DNA of 38,163 nucleotides from Streptosporangiaceae bacterium (lineage in GTDB: Bacteria > Actinomycetota > Actinomycetes > Streptosporangiales > Streptosporangiaceae). The DNA lies in the NCBI GenBank assembly GCA_030041275.1, contig JASHOE010000027.1:1-38163 (forward strand), in the 5' to 3' direction. A model generated the notes under the pieces. The model was not told where the DNA came from. It worked only from the letters and a program-made list of their open reading frames with translations, and ran no database searches. Each line of letters starts with the position of its first letter. Within the stretch, counting starts at the first letter, position 1. Below, in pieces: positions 36,698-38,163 of the stretch. The position numbers and the translations under genes are program-made.

Positions 36698-36843
36698 TCG
36701 CGCTGTCGGTTATCGCAGGGTGCGGAACGTCTCCTGTCGACGGCTCGTCAATGTGCGCGAAGCCCGGCACGATGGCGCACCGTGGCGATGTGTGCCGCCG
36801 TTATGACGGCTGTGGGCGCGGTCTCCTTCGCTGCCCCCTCACG

Positions 36844-36873
36844 GTGGCAAACCCGCGGGTTACCTGCTGCCAC
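36844..36873. terminator. Nested hairpin at the end of the unknown-protein gene
   Basis: GTGGCA (36844-36849) pairs with TGCCAC (36868-36873), enclosing the 12-bp palindrome AACCCGCGGGTT (36850-36861) that covers the gene's stop. It sits at the convergent end with the flavin enzyme gene. Confidence 0.5.
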
Positions 36874-37522
36874 GCCCCCGCGGCCATGGATCGATCTGGT
36901 TATAGATCGACAGCCGGGCGCCCTCGGGCACCTGCTGGCGGATCGCCGCCTCGAACTCCGCGGCCTGATCGGCGTTGTTGGCACCCACTACAAGAAAACG
37001 CCAGCGCCGCACCACTGAATATCCCTCGGCCGCTAAGCGCGCAGCCAACTCGACCACCTGACGATGCGAGAGCAACTCCACGCGCACTTCGTACATGGCC
37101 GCGCCGAGGGCAAGGGACTCACGGGTCTCCGCCGCGTCTATCTGCGCGCGCTCCGCGGCTGCTCCGGCCTGCTCGTCTGGCAGCGGCGCATCCGCCGGCT
37201 CCCACTGCTGGGCGACTGGATGCCAGCGCTCGACGACGATCTGGGCAGCCATGCCGTGCTCGGCGAGCAGGTCACTGGCGGCCTGGTGCGCCGCCACCGC
37301 AACGTCCTGCGCATTGGTGTACAGGAAAACGACGTCACGGCCGTCCGTCCGGAGCCTTACCCGGCCGCGCACCACCCGCCGCCCCAGCTCCTCGCTAACC
37401 TGGTTCACGCTCAGCGCCCGGACCGGCCGCGGAGCAGCGCCGGGCACGCGCAGATAGACGCTGACCCGCCAGTCGTTGCCGTCCGTCGCCGGAGCACCAG
37501 CGTCACTGCTCTCGCCTGTCAC
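36860..37522 (-). CDS. Conserved-looking protein of unknown function with two similar alpha-beta halves
   Basis: The 220-residue protein has two alpha-beta-alpha-beta halves that look alike: WRVSVYLRVPG...VNQVSEELGRRVVRGRVRLRTDGRDVVFLYTNAQDVAVAAHQAASDLLAEHGMAAQIVVERW and YEVRVELLSHRQVVELAARLAAEG followed by VVRRWRFLVVGANNADQAAEFEAAIRQQVPEG. They are joined by a helix rich in Ala/Glu. It has no signal peptide or membrane helix and no catalytic motif I can name. The GTG at 37522 is chosen because TAGTGT lies seven bases upstream; the 37564 start has no signals. It follows a methyltransferase gene on the same strand. The function is unknown. Confidence 0.7.
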   Translation of the reverse strand: MTGESSDAGAPATDGNDWRVSVYLRVPGAAPRPVRALSVNQVSEELGRRVVRGRVRLRTDGRDVVFLYTNAQDVAVAAHQAASDLLAEHGMAAQIVVERWHPVAQQWEPADAPLPDEQAGAAAERAQIDAAETRESLALGAAMYEVRVELLSHRQVVELAARLAAEGYSVVRRWRFLVVGANNADQAAEFEAAIRQQVPEGARLSIYNQIDPWPRGRGSR

Positions 37523-37529
37523 AACGGCG

Positions 37530-37535
37530 ACACTA
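37530..37535 (-). promoter_or_regulatory. -10 box TAGTGT, leaderless type
   Basis: TAGTGT is followed by CGCCGTT and then the GTG at 37522 on the minus strand. Confidence 0.45.
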
Positions 37536-37606
37536 CAACCGGCCGGGCCAAAGTCGGAGGTCACTTGACCATCCCGACCCAGCGCCGGTCGGCACGCTGC
37601 CGTGAG

Positions 37607-38163
37607 CTAGCCAGGCTTGCGAGCCTCGATGAGGAACCGCTGCGCGTGGCAGACGAACGAGCCCATGGCCTCGATGTGCGCGTGCATCCGGGCCAGCGGC
37701 TCGCCATAACCCGCCACGCTGAACCCTGGCACCGTCCACAGCACCTTGCGCAGGAAGTAGACCACGGCGCCGACGTCGAAGAACTCCACCCGCAGTGCCT
37801 GCTCCTGCAGGTCGGTAACGGCAAGCCCGGCCGCCGTTGCCTCGGCCACGGCCCGCCTGGTGCTGCGGCCGGGGTCGACGGGCTGCGGCCCCATCATGAA
37901 GTCAGTCAGCTCGCGGTTTGACCCGGCGCCGACCTGCTGGGACACATAGCTGCCGCCCGGCACCAGCACGCGCGTGATCTCCGGCCACAGGGCCACGGTC
38001 GGGTGCCGGCTGACGACCAGGTCGAAGCGCTCCGACGCGAACGGCAGCGCGTCCAGGTCGGCAGCGCGTACCACCTCCGCCCCGAACGGCGCCAGCGCGC
38101 GCCGCGCCAGCGCGGCGTTCGGCGGCCACGACTCCGTGGCCGCGAGCGCGCCCGGCACGCTGC
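37607..38163 (-). CDS. Class I SAM-dependent methyltransferase (C-terminal part)
   Basis: The visible 184 residues are the C-terminal part of a Rossmann-fold methyltransferase; the frame runs off the window's right edge and the glycine-rich SAM motif I should lie beyond it. Seen: the acidic-loop area ATESWPPNAALARRALAPFGAEVVRA, the motif LPFASERFDLVVSRHPT (motif IV/post-I region) and VLVPGGSYVSQQVG (motif after strand 5). The C-terminal region VEFFDVGAVVYFLRKVLW and AHAQRFLIEARKPG-like ending are family features. The substrate is unknown. A GTG at 38158 is in frame but is probably internal. Confidence 0.8.
   Translation of the reverse strand, partial: SVPGALAATESWPPNAALARRALAPFGAEVVRAADLDALPFASERFDLVVSRHPTVALWPEITRVLVPGGSYVSQQVGAGSNRELTDFMMGPQPVDPGRSTRRAVAEATAAGLAVTDLQEQALRVEFFDVGAVVYFLRKVLWTVPGFSVAGYGEPLARMHAHIEAMGSFVCHAQRFLIEARKPG

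Overview
This 38.2-kb window is chromosomal DNA from a very GC-rich actinobacterium (Actinomycetota). The evidence is the strong third-position GC bias, a cvnABCD conservon, an rpiB/Rv2466c-type gene pair arranged as in mycobacteria, mycothiol-linked chemistry, and many start codons placed 6-8 nt after a TANNNT -10 box (leaderless transcription). I cannot name the genus. I see no rRNA, tRNA, CRISPR array, insertion sequence or phage gene, so this looks like ordinary chromosome with some unusual genes.

Layout. 1-243: 3' end of an anti-sigma-type ATPase gene, closed by a perfect hairpin. 323-2669 (-): ABC ATPase and FtsX/MacB-type permease with a poly-glycine loop. 2873-6102 (-): HpnE-like FAD enzyme translationally coupled to a squalene-hopene-cyclase-fold protein that has lost the DxDD acid motif. 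6427-10408 (+): complete conservon (sensor kinase, roadblock, DUF742, small GTPase), meeting a SpoIIE/PP2C phosphatase tail to tail. 11601-11864 (+): possible leaderless small protein. 11828-14912 (-): rpiB, Rv2466c-like DsbA-family protein and malQ. 15072-17506 (+): AbiEi/DUF559-type protein and a DUF4037 protein.

17472-26581 (-) is a 9-kb co-directional run: amidase, MMPL transporter, lipoprotein penicillin-binding protein, penicillin-acylase-family Ntn hydrolase, small membrane protein. The last two overlap by GTGA. This is the best candidate for an undescribed functional module (cell-envelope or acyl-amide metabolism), but that reading is inference. 26685-28693 (+): membrane protein with a NERD-like domain lacking the catalytic lysine, then menA. 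28800-31104 (-): SPFH/NfeD pair and a HIT-like protein. 31291-32943 (+): acyl-CoA synthetase. 32906-34332: Ser/Gly repeat mini-protein, YciI-like protein and GDPD. 34510-38163: cysteine-free DksA/TraR-like protein, a 24-bp minisatellite, an OsmC protein, an Old Yellow Enzyme-type reductase, an unknown protein and the 3' part of a SAM methyltransferase.

Genes are tightly packed and several convergent pairs overlap at their 3' ends. The main oddities are family members that have lost hallmark catalytic or metal-binding residues (cyclase-like DxDD, NERD Lys, DsbA CxxC, DksA Cys), a minisatellite running into a gene end, and low-complexity insertions in exported or loop regions.
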